Shown: in pieces, positions 35,222-43,197 of the stretch
How the letters are laid out: each line of letters begins with the position of its first letter
How positions within the stretch are numbered: the stretch's first letter is position 1
Assembly (NCBI RefSeq): GCF_008298015.1
Contig: NZ_VTPX01000009.1
Span: forward strand, 124,001 to 188,000
Source of the DNA: Salinicola corii
GTDB lineage: Bacteria; Pseudomonadota; Gammaproteobacteria; Pseudomonadales; Halomonadaceae
Length of the DNA stretch: 64,000 bases
Reading direction: 5' to 3'
Program-made: the position numbers and the translations under genes
Notes under the pieces: model-generated
Seen by the model: only the letters and a program-made list of their open reading frames with translations
What the model was told of the DNA's origin: nothing
The model's database searches: none

Positions 35222-36021
35222 GACGTCGCCTCCTTGCCATCAGTGCGCCGATGATCGGTCACTGCGTCGCCGGCCGGGGCCGTCATCGCCGCCGGCAGCT
35301 CGACGCAGGTCGCGGGTAGCCGGCTACGTCGGCGTAACCACATCACTCCGACCATATCCACCAGTCCGACCCACAGGCGGTTGTTGAGCCCATAGTGCGA
35401 TTCCCCTGCTCCTCGTGGTCGATGGTTGACCGGAACAGAAACGCACTGGCCGCCTTGGGCGCGTATCAGCGCCGGCAGAAAGCGGTGCATGTGATCGAAA
35501 TAGGGTAGCGACACGAAGGCGTCGCGACGCACCACCTTGAGCCCGCAACCGGTATCCGGCGTGGCATCGTTCAACAGCGCCGAGCGCACGCGATTGGCGA
35601 CCCTGGATGACGTGCGCTTGATCCAGTCGTCGCGACGATTGATGCGATGACCCGCGACCAGCGCGACATCTCCACGCCGAGCGCGCTCGAACAGCCTGGG
35701 CAGGTCGGCCGGATCGTTCTGGCCGTCGCCGTCGAGCGTGCCGAGCCAGATGCCTCGCGCGGCCCTGGCTGCCTGCCAGACGGAGGTGCTTTGCCCCGCA
35801 CTCAGCGCATGGCGCATCGGACGCAGGCGGGGGGACCGCGCCGCGCGTCGTTCCAGTAGATCCCAGGTGCCGTCGGTCGAGGCGTCGTCGACCACGATCA
35901 CTTCGTGGTCGATATCGGCCAGCGCCCGCTCGATCTCGTCGAGCAGGCCGGGTAGATTGCCGGCCTCGTCCTTGGCCGGTATCAGGATCGAGAGCAGGGG
36001 GGAGTGAAGGGGTGAGCGCAT
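35218..36021 (-). CDS. Family 2 glycosyltransferase (ArnC/dolichyl-phosphate-mannose-synthase-like)
   Basis: A 267-residue GT-A fold enzyme. LLSILIPAKDEAGNLPGLL and VIVVDDASTDGTWDLL form the nucleotide-sugar site, and TLDGDGQNDPADLP is the metal-binding DxD. HRPRGAGESHYGLNNRLWVGL is the acceptor-loop region typical of polyprenyl-phosphate transferases. It likely charges undecaprenyl phosphate with a sugar. ATG at 36021 (MRSPLHSPLLSIL) puts the catalytic domain at the N-terminus as is usual; an in-frame ATG at 36069 is an alternative. It is the first gene of the GT2-LABN-ArnT operon. Confidence 0.83.
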   Translation of the reverse strand: MRSPLHSPLLSILIPAKDEAGNLPGLLDEIERALADIDHEVIVVDDASTDGTWDLLERRAARSPRLRPMRHALSAGQSTSVWQAARAARGIWLGTLDGDGQNDPADLPRLFERARRGDVALVAGHRINRRDDWIKRTSSRVANRVRSALLNDATPDTGCGLKVVRRDAFVSLPYFDHMHRFLPALIRAQGGQCVSVPVNHRPRGAGESHYGLNNRLWVGLVDMVGVMWLRRRSRLPATCVELPAAMTAPAGDAVTDHRRTDGKEATS

Positions 36022-36256
36022 TGATGGTAATTCCCTGGCGAGCTGACCGGCTGCCTGGGCGCTCGACATCACTCGTCTCGCAGGATGTGTGGCCCAGGCA
36101 GTTCCGGTCTGGCTCGATTGAACGTGTCGCGGAGCGCGCGAGCGGAGTTCCGCCATGGTCGCGAGCCAGACTTAAAGGAATCTTAAGCGATAGTCGCGGG
36201 GAGGACATTCCAACCAACCAAGGGGCGTCCTCCGCGTGGTGGCCGATGCTCGAGAA

Positions 36257-37333
36257 TCAGCCGAACAGGTCCTGCTGGGCGTGGGGCGCACGGAAGCGGG
36301 TGGTATCGAGCCCCATGTCCGCTCGTTGTCCCATTCCCAGCCGCTTCGCGGCGCGGCGGAAGCGTTGGCCGATCATGTCCACGAACAGGCCGTCGCCACG
36401 CATGCGATGGCCGAAGCGGCTGTCGTTGCTCTGGCCCCCGCGAGATTGGCGAATCAGGCTCATCACCTTGCCCGCGCGCTCCGGATAGTGCGCCTCCAGC
36501 CAGGCCTCGAACAGCGGCGTCACCTCGCGCGGCAGGCGGAGTAGCGTCCAGTTGGCGGTTCGGGCGCCGGCGTCGGCGGCTCGGGCCAGGAGCGTCTCGA
36601 TTTCGCTGTCGTTGATGGCGGGTATCACCGGCGCCACCAGTACGCCGACCGGCACCCCGGCCTGGTGCAGGTCCCTGATGACCTTGAGGCGCGCCGCGGG
36701 TGAGGCGGTGCGCGGCTCCAGGGTGCGTTTCAACTCGTTGTCGAGCGAGGTCAGGCTGACGAAGACGCGCACCAGGCGCTGGCGGGCCATCTCGGCCAAC
36801 AGTTCCCGGTCGCGTAGGATCAGTGCGCTCTTGGTCACCAGCGTGACCGGATGGCGACACGCCAGCAGCAGCTCCAGCAGCGAGCGCGTCGTACCGTGTT
36901 GGGCCTCGATCGGCTGATAACAGTCGGTGTTGCCGGAGAGATTGATGGGGCGGCAGGCGTAACCGGGCTTGCACAGCTCCTCGCGCAGCCGGTCCGCCAT
37001 GCCGGTCTTGGCGATCAGGCGCGTCTCGAAATCGATGCCGGGAGAGAGATCCCAGTAGGCGTGGCTGGGCCGGGCGTAGCAGTAGATGCAGCCGTGCTCG
37101 CAGCCGCGATAGGGATTGAGCGAACGATCGAACCCCAGGTCCGGCGATTGATTCCAGGAGAGCGCCGTACGGGGCGCCTCGAACTGGACCTGGGTGGCGA
37201 TCCGGGGCGGCAGCTCTTCCTGCCACCAGCCGTCGTCTTCCCGGGTACTGTGGGTGGGCTGGAAACGGTTGTCGGGATTGTAGGTCGCGCCGCGGCCTTT
37301 CATGGGGCCGGTAGGCCTGGAGGGAGACGTCAT
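36257..37333 (-). CDS. PA0069-family radical SAM protein (SplB-related)
   Basis: A 358-residue radical SAM enzyme. The iron-sulfur site is C78, C82 and C85 in RGCEHGCIYCYARPSH, and the N-terminal MKGRGATYNPDNRFQP is typical of the PA0069 subfamily, related to spore photoproduct lyase-like proteins. Substrate is unknown. ATG at 37333 is backed by CAGGAG about 9 bases upstream. Its promoter region contains a nearly perfect LexA operator ending 18 bases before the start, so it should be induced by DNA damage. Confidence 0.85.
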   Translation of the reverse strand: MTSPSRPTGPMKGRGATYNPDNRFQPTHSTREDDGWWQEELPPRIATQVQFEAPRTALSWNQSPDLGFDRSLNPYRGCEHGCIYCYARPSHAYWDLSPGIDFETRLIAKTGMADRLREELCKPGYACRPINLSGNTDCYQPIEAQHGTTRSLLELLLACRHPVTLVTKSALILRDRELLAEMARQRLVRVFVSLTSLDNELKRTLEPRTASPAARLKVIRDLHQAGVPVGVLVAPVIPAINDSEIETLLARAADAGARTANWTLLRLPREVTPLFEAWLEAHYPERAGKVMSLIRQSRGGQSNDSRFGHRMRGDGLFVDMIGQRFRRAAKRLGMGQRADMGLDTTRFRAPHAQQDLFG

Positions 37334-37351
37334 GCCAGCGACTCCTGTGAA

Positions 37352-37371
37352 TACTGTCTATATATACAGTA
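37352..37371 (-). promoter_or_regulatory. LexA (SOS) box
   Basis: The 20-base site TACTGTCTATATATACAGTA matches the gammaproteobacterial LexA consensus TACTGTATATATATACAGTA at all but one position. It lies 18 bases upstream of the radical SAM gene's ATG, where bound LexA would block transcription. Confidence 0.9.
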
Positions 37372-37400
37372 TCACTGGAAACGACGGGGGTGAAAGCGAT

Positions 37401-37450
37401 TTACAGAGGGAAGAGGGAAGAACAGCGGCGCCGGGGTGTCGGCGCCGCTG
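37401..37450 (-). terminator. Terminator of the BtuB-like receptor gene
   Basis: On the minus strand CAGCGGCGCC (37450-37441) pairs with GGCGCCGCTG (37432-37423), a 10-bp stem, followed by a pyrimidine-rich run TTCTTCCCTCTTCCC. It lies 34 bases after the receptor stop and insulates the SOS-controlled gene downstream. Confidence 0.75.
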
Positions 37451-37483
37451 AGTGCGAAAGTCATTTATGAATGCGAAAGGCAT

Positions 37484-39352
37484 CTAGAAACTGAGCTTCA
37501 CGCCACCTTCGAGATAGCGGTCCTGGGTGTCATATCCATCCACCAGGTGATAATCCTTGTCGAAGGCGTTTTCCAGCTTGGCCGACAGTTCGACGGTCGG
37601 CGTGACCTGCCAGGCGGTGCGCAGATCGACCACGCCGTAGCCGGCCGTGGTGGTGTCGCCGTAGGGAAAGGCGAACTGCGTGTCGCGGCGGTCGCCCGCG
37701 GCCCGCAGGGTGGCGCCAACGGACCAGGCGGCGAGACTGTAATCGGCATCGACCCGACCAAACGTCCTGGCGCGGCGCTTGAGGCGGTCGCCGGTATCGC
37801 GATCCTCCGGGTCCTGGTGAGTCAGGCTGGCGCGCAGGGCGAGACCGCCCTGTTGCCACCCACCGCTCAACTCGACGCCGCGGATGCGTGCTTCATCGAC
37901 GTTGTAGGGAATATAGGTCGTCGGATCGTAGCTGATCAGATCGTCGATCCGGCTCTCGAACACGGATACCCGAGCGTCCCAAGGGCCGCGATCCAGGGCC
38001 CAGAAGGCCTCCAGTGTCTTCGAGGTCTCGGCGTCGAGATCGGGGTTGGTGCCGTAAGGTCCGTAGAGATCGATCAGATTGGGCGCCTTGAAAGCAGTGC
38101 CGTAGCTGACGCCGATCCGCTGGAACCGGGTCAGGTGATAGGCATAGCCGAGATTACCGGTGGTCTCGTCGCCGAACCGTGAATCGTCGTCATAGCGCAA
38201 TGAGCCCGATACTTCGTGGGGACCATATTGGCGTTGAACCATGGCGTAGAGGCCGTAGTTCTCGCGGCTGTCCTTTTGATATCGCGAGCCGTAGGCGTAA
38301 TCGTCGTAGTCGAGGCGCTCCTCGCGGTAGTCGACCCCGAGCACGTCGACGCCATTTCCCCGCGTGAAGCGGTGCTGCAATCCCAGCTCGTTGCGGTGTG
38401 ACTCGGTGCGACTGTTGCGCTCGCCGTTGTAACGCTCCTCCCGCTGCTCGTCGAAATGACCGGCGGTAAGAATCATGTTCCAGTCGGTGTCGAGCGCAAC
38501 GTCGAGCTGACCGCCGAAGGTCTGCAGATAACCCTCGGTCCGGCAGTCCTCGGATGCGCCCAGGGCACCGACGGGGTAACAGTCGTCGTAATCGGTGTCG
38601 AAGTTCTGGCGCAGAGCATTGAAGCTGAAGTCGACCCGGTCGTTGAAACGGTGAGAAAGGCCCAATTGGCCACCACTGCGTTCGAAGCCATCGCGCTCGC
38701 CGCTGGTGTCGGCCTCAGTGGCGTTGAAGCCGTCGCCGTCGCGGCGAAACAGGCTGGCGTTGAGGCGGGTGTCGTCGTCTCCCGTGGAGACGAACAGGTT
38801 CTGCTTGTTGGTGCTGTTTTCCCCGACTCTCAGGTTCAGCGCGCCTCGAGTACCATCGCCGCCACGCCGGGTGAATATCTGGATTACGCCGCCGATGGCA
38901 TCAGCTCCATAGGCCGCCGCACGCGGGCCGCGCACGATTTCAATACGCTTGATCGCCTCGACCGGCAAGAACTCCAGGCTCGCACCGCCGCTCGTCGCCG
39001 AATTGACCCGGACGCCGTCGATCAGAACGACGCTATGATCGGACTCGCTGCCGCGTATGAACAGGCTGGTGAGGCTGCCGGGCGCGCCGGTCTGGGCGAT
39101 CTCGATGCCGGCGCGGTTCTGCAGCAGCTCGACCACGCTATCCGCCTGGCTGCGCTCGATCTCGGCACGATCGATGATGGTGGTGCTGGCCAAGACGTCT
39201 GCCTGCGATTGCGGCAGGCGATTGGCAGTGACCTGGACATCGTCTAGCTGCTGTTGTCGTTGAGCCGGCGCCTGCTGGGCCTGGGCCGAAAGCGCGGTCA
39301 TGGCGACCGTGAGCGCGACACCCGAGGCGACGGCGTTCTTGTTGTAACGCAT
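37484..39352 (-). CDS. btuB: BtuB-like TonB-dependent vitamin B12 receptor
   Basis: A 622-residue outer-membrane receptor with a signal peptide (cleaved near SAQAQQ), a TonB box region (DDVQVTANRLPQ), a plug domain (IDRAEIERSQADSVVELLQ; LFIRGSESDHSVVLIDGVRVN; EIVRGPRAAAYGADAIGGVIQ), and a 22-strand barrel ending in phenylalanine. Length matches BtuB (about 614 aa). The cobalamin riboswitch in its leader makes B12 or another corrinoid the ligand. ATG at 39352 is preceded by GGGGA. A binding protein and an adenosyltransferase gene lie 10 kb upstream; no BtuCD is in the window. Confidence 0.92.
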   Translation of the reverse strand: MRYNKNAVASGVALTVAMTALSAQAQQAPAQRQQQLDDVQVTANRLPQSQADVLASTTIIDRAEIERSQADSVVELLQNRAGIEIAQTGAPGSLTSLFIRGSESDHSVVLIDGVRVNSATSGGASLEFLPVEAIKRIEIVRGPRAAAYGADAIGGVIQIFTRRGGDGTRGALNLRVGENSTNKQNLFVSTGDDDTRLNASLFRRDGDGFNATEADTSGERDGFERSGGQLGLSHRFNDRVDFSFNALRQNFDTDYDDCYPVGALGASEDCRTEGYLQTFGGQLDVALDTDWNMILTAGHFDEQREERYNGERNSRTESHRNELGLQHRFTRGNGVDVLGVDYREERLDYDDYAYGSRYQKDSRENYGLYAMVQRQYGPHEVSGSLRYDDDSRFGDETTGNLGYAYHLTRFQRIGVSYGTAFKAPNLIDLYGPYGTNPDLDAETSKTLEAFWALDRGPWDARVSVFESRIDDLISYDPTTYIPYNVDEARIRGVELSGGWQQGGLALRASLTHQDPEDRDTGDRLKRRARTFGRVDADYSLAAWSVGATLRAAGDRRDTQFAFPYGDTTTAGYGVVDLRTAWQVTPTVELSAKLENAFDKDYHLVDGYDTQDRYLEGGVKLSF

Positions 39353-39501
39353 GTGATGTGATCCCCAACTGCGTGGCGCGATCGAGTACCGCCGTGGCCT
39401 GGGCGATGGCGATGGCGCTGAATCTTGACCAAGACGCAATGGGAGGACGGACGTGACGAGACCCGCTGCGGGCGTCGGTTCGCTCGGGCAGGCAGGGTCG
39501 C

Positions 39502-39531
39502 CACTGGATGAGCCCTCCGCATCAACCAGTG
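39502..39531 (-). promoter_or_regulatory. Probable expression platform hairpin of the riboswitch
   Basis: On the minus strand CACTGG (39531-39526) and CCAGTG (39507-39502) form a hairpin whose 5' arm overlaps the CACTG that closes the riboswitch P1 stem. P1 and this hairpin therefore exclude one another, as expected for a switching element. No U-tract follows, so control may act through Rho or translation. Confidence 0.55.
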
Positions 39532-39776
39532 AAGAGAAACGCGCCGGTCTCCGGACTCTCGCGCGATGACCCTCAGGTCATCCGATACGCACGCCTTCCC
39601 ATAATCCCGGACGTTCCCTTGAAGTTGATTCTATCGAATCGATATCCGGTGGATCACAGTGGCTGGATGGCTTGATGGCGCATCCCGGTGGTATCCAAGG
39701 AAATGTAGTGTTCCTAACGCGATTACCGTTGCGGGGGCAGTGCGGGGTTCTCACCCGCTTCCCGAGGGAAACACTG
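39528..39776 (-). ncRNA. Cobalamin riboswitch
   Basis: Read on the minus strand, the conserved core is visible: GGTGAGAACCCCGCACTGCC continuing into CCCCGCAACGGTAA (about 39755-39720), the GCCACTG element (about 39666-39658), GGGAAGGCG, and the B12 box AGTCCGGAGACC (about 39562-39548). CAGTG at 39776-39772 pairs with CACTG near 39534-39530 to close P1. It precedes the BtuB-like gene by about 175 bases and should repress it when adenosylcobalamin is plentiful. Confidence 0.93.
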
Positions 39777-39780
39777 TCTA

Positions 39781-40036
39781 AATGTCTGTGCAGTCAAATC
39801 GCGGCGTTGCGCGCTGCTCAAAGTCCTCACCTATAACCCATAGGCTCCGGCTTCTGCGCTGCGTGCGCCTTGCGCTTTATACTGCTCGACAATTGATACA
39901 GCGCTTCCCGTGCACACGTCTCTCGACGGGCCGGATTGTCGCAGCTTCCTCCCCACAAGTGAATTCAGGATCGGCATGGTGGCCGATGAAATCATGTGGA
40001 GACGGTACCCGCGGTGCCACGGACGGATGCAAGTCG
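39781..40036. other. Intergenic region between riboswitch and stator operon
   Basis: 256 bases, with the riboswitch promoter expected at its left side on the minus strand. A short palindrome (CCTAT, five bases, ATAGG) lies near 39832. No gene is supported here. With the riboswitch leader this makes nearly 700 bases without coding sequence (39353-40036). Confidence 0.5.
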
Positions 40037-40891
40037 TTACGGCGTCGGCGAGTTCGGTTCCTGGAGTACCAGTTCCACCCGGCGGTTGCTGGCGCGCCCG
40101 GCGGGGGTGTGATTGCTGGCCAGGGGGTGGGTCGAGGCGTAGCCGATCGCTCGCAGCCGGTCACCACCGATGCCGGCCAACCGCAGCACACGCACCACCG
40201 CCGAGGCACGCGCCGCCGACAGCTCCCAGTTGGAGGGAAAGCGCGGGGTCGAGATCGGTACGCTGTCGGTATGGCCTTCGACCGAGATGGTGCCCTTGAA
40301 TGCCTGAAGTGTCGGGATCAGTCGTTCGACCAGCCGTCGACCGTTGTCGCTCAGCCCCACGGCGCTGCTGTCGAAGAGCAGATGGTCCTGGATCCGCAGG
40401 TTGAATCCATGGGGGATCGCGGTTATCTCGACGCCGTCGATCTGCGGCAGCGCGGCGGCGGGCGTGGGATCGGGCAGATCGAACAACGGCACGCTGAACA
40501 CCATCGGGACCGTGGCCACCCTCTTCTCGGGTGCCGCGACCGGGCCGGGCGAATAGAAGCCGGCATCGCTGGCCAGCGGCGCGGGCGCGAGCTGTCGCGG
40601 TGGGCGATAGAATTCACCGACGGTCGCCGCCGGGAGAGGCGCGGGCGGTCGTGTCGCAGGAATCTGCAGCGGCAGGGCAGTGACCGCGGGCGTCTCGAGG
40701 TCGCGATCGACGAGCTGGCCGCCGTAGAGCGCCAGCATCAGCACGAAGAACGTGATCAGCAGCATGAGCATGTCTAGGTAGCTCATCAGCCAGGAATCGC
40801 TCTCGCTGCTGCGTCCGGCGTCGTCGAAGGGGCCGTCGTCGAACAGCAGGTCGGAGAAGGGGCCGCCAGGGGAGATCGCGGCCAGGCTCAT
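40037..40891 (-). CDS. MotB-like protein with OmpA/MotB peptidoglycan-binding domain
   Basis: A 284-residue inner-membrane protein with one transmembrane helix near residues 37-60 (SYLDMLMLLITFFVLMLALY). It has a proline-rich periplasmic linker and a C-terminal OmpA/MotB domain binding peptidoglycan (LLFDSSAVGLSDNGRRLVERL, VEGHTDSVP, NWELSAARASAVVRVL, GRASNRRVEL). The aspartate in SYLDML at the start of the helix corresponds to the ion-carrying Asp of MotB/PomB. Encoded with a MotA-like partner, overlapping by 4 bases. No flagellar genes lie nearby, so it may power flagellar rotation from a detached locus or serve another envelope machine. Confidence 0.82.
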   Translation of the reverse strand: MSLAAISPGGPFSDLLFDDGPFDDAGRSSESDSWLMSYLDMLMLLITFFVLMLALYGGQLVDRDLETPAVTALPLQIPATRPPAPLPAATVGEFYRPPRQLAPAPLASDAGFYSPGPVAAPEKRVATVPMVFSVPLFDLPDPTPAAALPQIDGVEITAIPHGFNLRIQDHLLFDSSAVGLSDNGRRLVERLIPTLQAFKGTISVEGHTDSVPISTPRFPSNWELSAARASAVVRVLRLAGIGGDRLRAIGYASTHPLASNHTPAGRASNRRVELVLQEPNSPTP

Positions 40892-41706
40892 GCGGATTCG
40901 GCCGCGGTGTCGGCGGGCTGCGGGCGTCGCACATCGCGCATCTCGTCGCGATGTTCAGCGCGGTAGGTGTTCAGCGCCTCCTCGATGAAAGCCGGCAGGC
41001 GACGCTTGCTGACCATCATGATCCCCTCGAGCAGCAGCGTCATGGCCATCAGCCGGGCCTCGGTGCGGCGTTCGAGCTTGACCGCGATCGGCTTGAACAG
41101 CAGGTTGGCCAGCAGAATGCCGTAGAACGTCGACATCAGAGCCACCGCCAGACGCGGGCCGATCACCGCCAGGTCGCCGGCCTGGATCACCTCCAGCATG
41201 TTGATCAGCCCGACCAGCGTACCCAGCATTCCGAATGCCGGCGCGTAGACCGCCATGGTGCGCAGGATCTGTGCCTCGGTACGCTCCTTGGCCTTCACCC
41301 GCACCATGCGCCAGCGCAGCATTTCACGGATCTCCTCCTCGCGGGTATTGGCGATCACCATCTGTATGCCGGTCCGCAGGAAGGGATTGGTCGTGCTCTC
41401 CAGCGCGCCTTCGATGGCGCGGATATTGCCACGGCTCCAGTGGCGCGACATTTCGATCAACTGCCCGAGGTCGCTCTCCAGCTCGCTGGCCTGGGGCTCG
41501 CGTCGGAACACCACCGCGATCTGGCGGCACAGCCGCTGCATCTCCCGCAGCGGGTAGCTGATGAAGCTGGCCGCCAGCGTGCCGGTGAGCACGATCGCCA
41601 GCCCCGGCAGGTTGAAGAAGCTGCTTGGGGCCTGGGCGGTGAACAGCACGACGGTCGCCAGTAGCAGAGCACTGGCGATGATGCCGATGAGCGTGGATGG
41701 GTTCAT
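40888..41706 (-). CDS. MotA/PomA-like ion channel subunit
   Basis: A 272-residue inner-membrane protein of the MotA/TolQ/ExbB superfamily with four hydrophobic segments: two near the N-terminus (LIGIIASALLLATVVLF and FFNLPGLAIVLTGTLAASFI), two near residues 155-200 (YAPAFGMLGTLVGLINML; VALMSTFYGILLANLLF). The cytoplasmic loop between them carries charged residues (RWRMVRVKAKERTEAQ). This layout is MotA/PomA rather than ExbB (three segments). It overlaps the MotB-like gene downstream, so the pair forms a stator complex using proton or sodium flow. Confidence 0.82.
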   Translation of the reverse strand: MNPSTLIGIIASALLLATVVLFTAQAPSSFFNLPGLAIVLTGTLAASFISYPLREMQRLCRQIAVVFRREPQASELESDLGQLIEMSRHWSRGNIRAIEGALESTTNPFLRTGIQMVIANTREEEIREMLRWRMVRVKAKERTEAQILRTMAVYAPAFGMLGTLVGLINMLEVIQAGDLAVIGPRLAVALMSTFYGILLANLLFKPIAVKLERRTEARLMAMTLLLEGIMMVSKRRLPAFIEEALNTYRAEHRDEMRDVRRPQPADTAAESA

Positions 41707-41790
41707 GAACGGCTCGCGACGTGGAAAACGGGCATGGTGCCCATCTTATGCGCGATGAGGCGCGGCCAAAGGTCCTAATTGGCGGGTGTA

Positions 41791-42606
41791 TCAGGCGCTT
41801 TTTGTATTCGACGCACGCGCGGCGGCCTCTTCCGCGTGGAAGACGAAACGCGTGGGATCGTCGCTGATCACACCGTCGACACCCCAATCCCAGAGCTTCT
41901 CGAAGGTGACCGGGTCGTTGGCGGTATAGCAGAACAGCTTGATCTCTTCGTCGGCGATCTCCTGGGCCCGCTTGATCTTCAGCTTGCGCCAGTCCAAGTG
42001 CAGGCTGTAAGCGGAAAGCCGCTCGGTCTCCAGCCACCAGCGCTTGGGGGCCTTGTCGTCGAGCACTCCGAGGCGCAGCCGGTCGGGATCGGATTCCAGT
42101 GCCCGCGCCGCCGTCAGGGCGTGACGGTCGAACGAGGAGACGATCAGCTTCTCCGCCGGCAGCGCTTCCAGCGTCGGCGGCAGGGTGGCCTGCACCAGTT
42201 CGATGGCGTTGCGGCCGCGGCAGACCTTGAGTTCCAGATTGAGACCCATGTCGAGTCGCTTGATCAATGCCAGCATCGCTTCCAGGGTCGCCATGGCCTC
42301 GCCCCGATACTGCGCGCCGAACCAACTGCCGACATCCAGCTTGGCGGCGCTCTCGGCATCCAGCTTCACCAGCTTGCCACGGCCATTGGAACAGCGCTTG
42401 AGACCGGCGTCGTGCCAGATCACCGGGGTACCGTCCCCAAGCAGTTGAACGTCCAGCTCGACCCACTCGCAGCCGGCGTCAGCCGCGGCCTGAACGGCCG
42501 CCAGAGTGTTCTCCGGCGCCCGTGCGGAGAGACCGCGATGGGCGATATAGCGCGGAGCGGCGTGGCGGGAGAGGGCGTCGGAAGGTGCGGCAGAGCTCTG
42601 GGTCAT
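41791..42606 (-). CDS. ugpQ: Cytosolic glycerophosphoryl diester phosphodiesterase
   Basis: A 271-residue GDPD family enzyme that cleaves glycerophosphodiesters from phospholipid turnover to glycerol-3-phosphate and an alcohol. Catalytic and metal-binding motifs are visible: YIAHRGLSARAPENTLAA and ELDVQLLGDGTPVIWHD near the N-terminus, LNLELKVC in the middle, and GVDGVISDDPTRF at the end. There is no signal peptide, so it resembles cytosolic UgpQ rather than periplasmic GlpQ. ATG at 42606 has GGAGA upstream and matches the family start; the longer frame is unlikely. Confidence 0.9.
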   Translation of the reverse strand: MTQSSAAPSDALSRHAAPRYIAHRGLSARAPENTLAAVQAAADAGCEWVELDVQLLGDGTPVIWHDAGLKRCSNGRGKLVKLDAESAAKLDVGSWFGAQYRGEAMATLEAMLALIKRLDMGLNLELKVCRGRNAIELVQATLPPTLEALPAEKLIVSSFDRHALTAARALESDPDRLRLGVLDDKAPKRWWLETERLSAYSLHLDWRKLKIKRAQEIADEEIKLFCYTANDPVTFEKLWDWGVDGVISDDPTRFVFHAEEAAARASNTKSA

Positions 42607-43197
42607 TGCGTCGGGGTCTCCGGCCAACGCTGGGTTGGGGTTGGCCACTATCCATGTTGAGAAGCAATTTCGCTGTCGAGGACGGCATGCTGGGTCGAGT
42701 ATCGCACGCCGGATCGACAAGCGTGTGCCGCGTCGCGACGGTCAAGCCGTTTCGGCAAGCGGCGTGCGCGGTCGTCGAGGTCGAGACCGCGGGCGTCCGG
42801 GCCCGGTCTTCGGCTACCGCCTGACCTTCGACTACCGTGACGCCGCCGTCAAGATAAACTGCCGGACGTGGGGATCCCGTATCGAGGCCTTGACCCGGAT
42901 GCGGACTGTCGCACTGGCATCATGCCATTGGCCAAGTCTGGGCCAGGGAGATGACGGCCCGATGAATCAGAAAGACATTCATATGAGAATGATTATTGTT
43001 AGTTGATGCTGTTGCACATTGTTTGCAATAATCCTCCGCCACGCTGCCGGGGACGAACAGGCGACGCGCTCGGGAACGCGCGAAAGCATCGCTGCGCACG
43101 GATAGAAAAGAAACGGCAGGGCGGACGCGGTGAAAAGGGTGCGGCTAAAAAAAACGCAGCTTAAGACAACGACGAAAATATCGGTAGGGGGCGGATC
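42607..43197. other. Intergenic region upstream of the siderophore locus
   Basis: 591 bases without a supported gene. The left part is GC-rich like coding DNA but no frame has a convincing start or family resemblance. The right part turns AT-rich and carries the Fur box and the leader of the receptor gene, ending in GGTAGGGGGCGG before ATG. Confidence 0.6.
42985..43003 (+). promoter_or_regulatory. Fur box of the siderophore locus
   Basis: GAGAATGATTATTGTTAGT matches the 19-base Fur consensus GATAATGATAATCATTATC at 13 positions, in the most AT-rich part of the interval, 195 bases before the receptor start. Iron-replete Fur would repress the receptor and probably the biosynthetic operon downstream. 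Confidence 0.72.

Noticed and set aside
39781-40036. A 331-codon plus-strand frame starting at 39782 over the stator genes
   Set aside because: It reads antisense through the MotB-like gene and begins in the riboswitch promoter region; no family resemblance.
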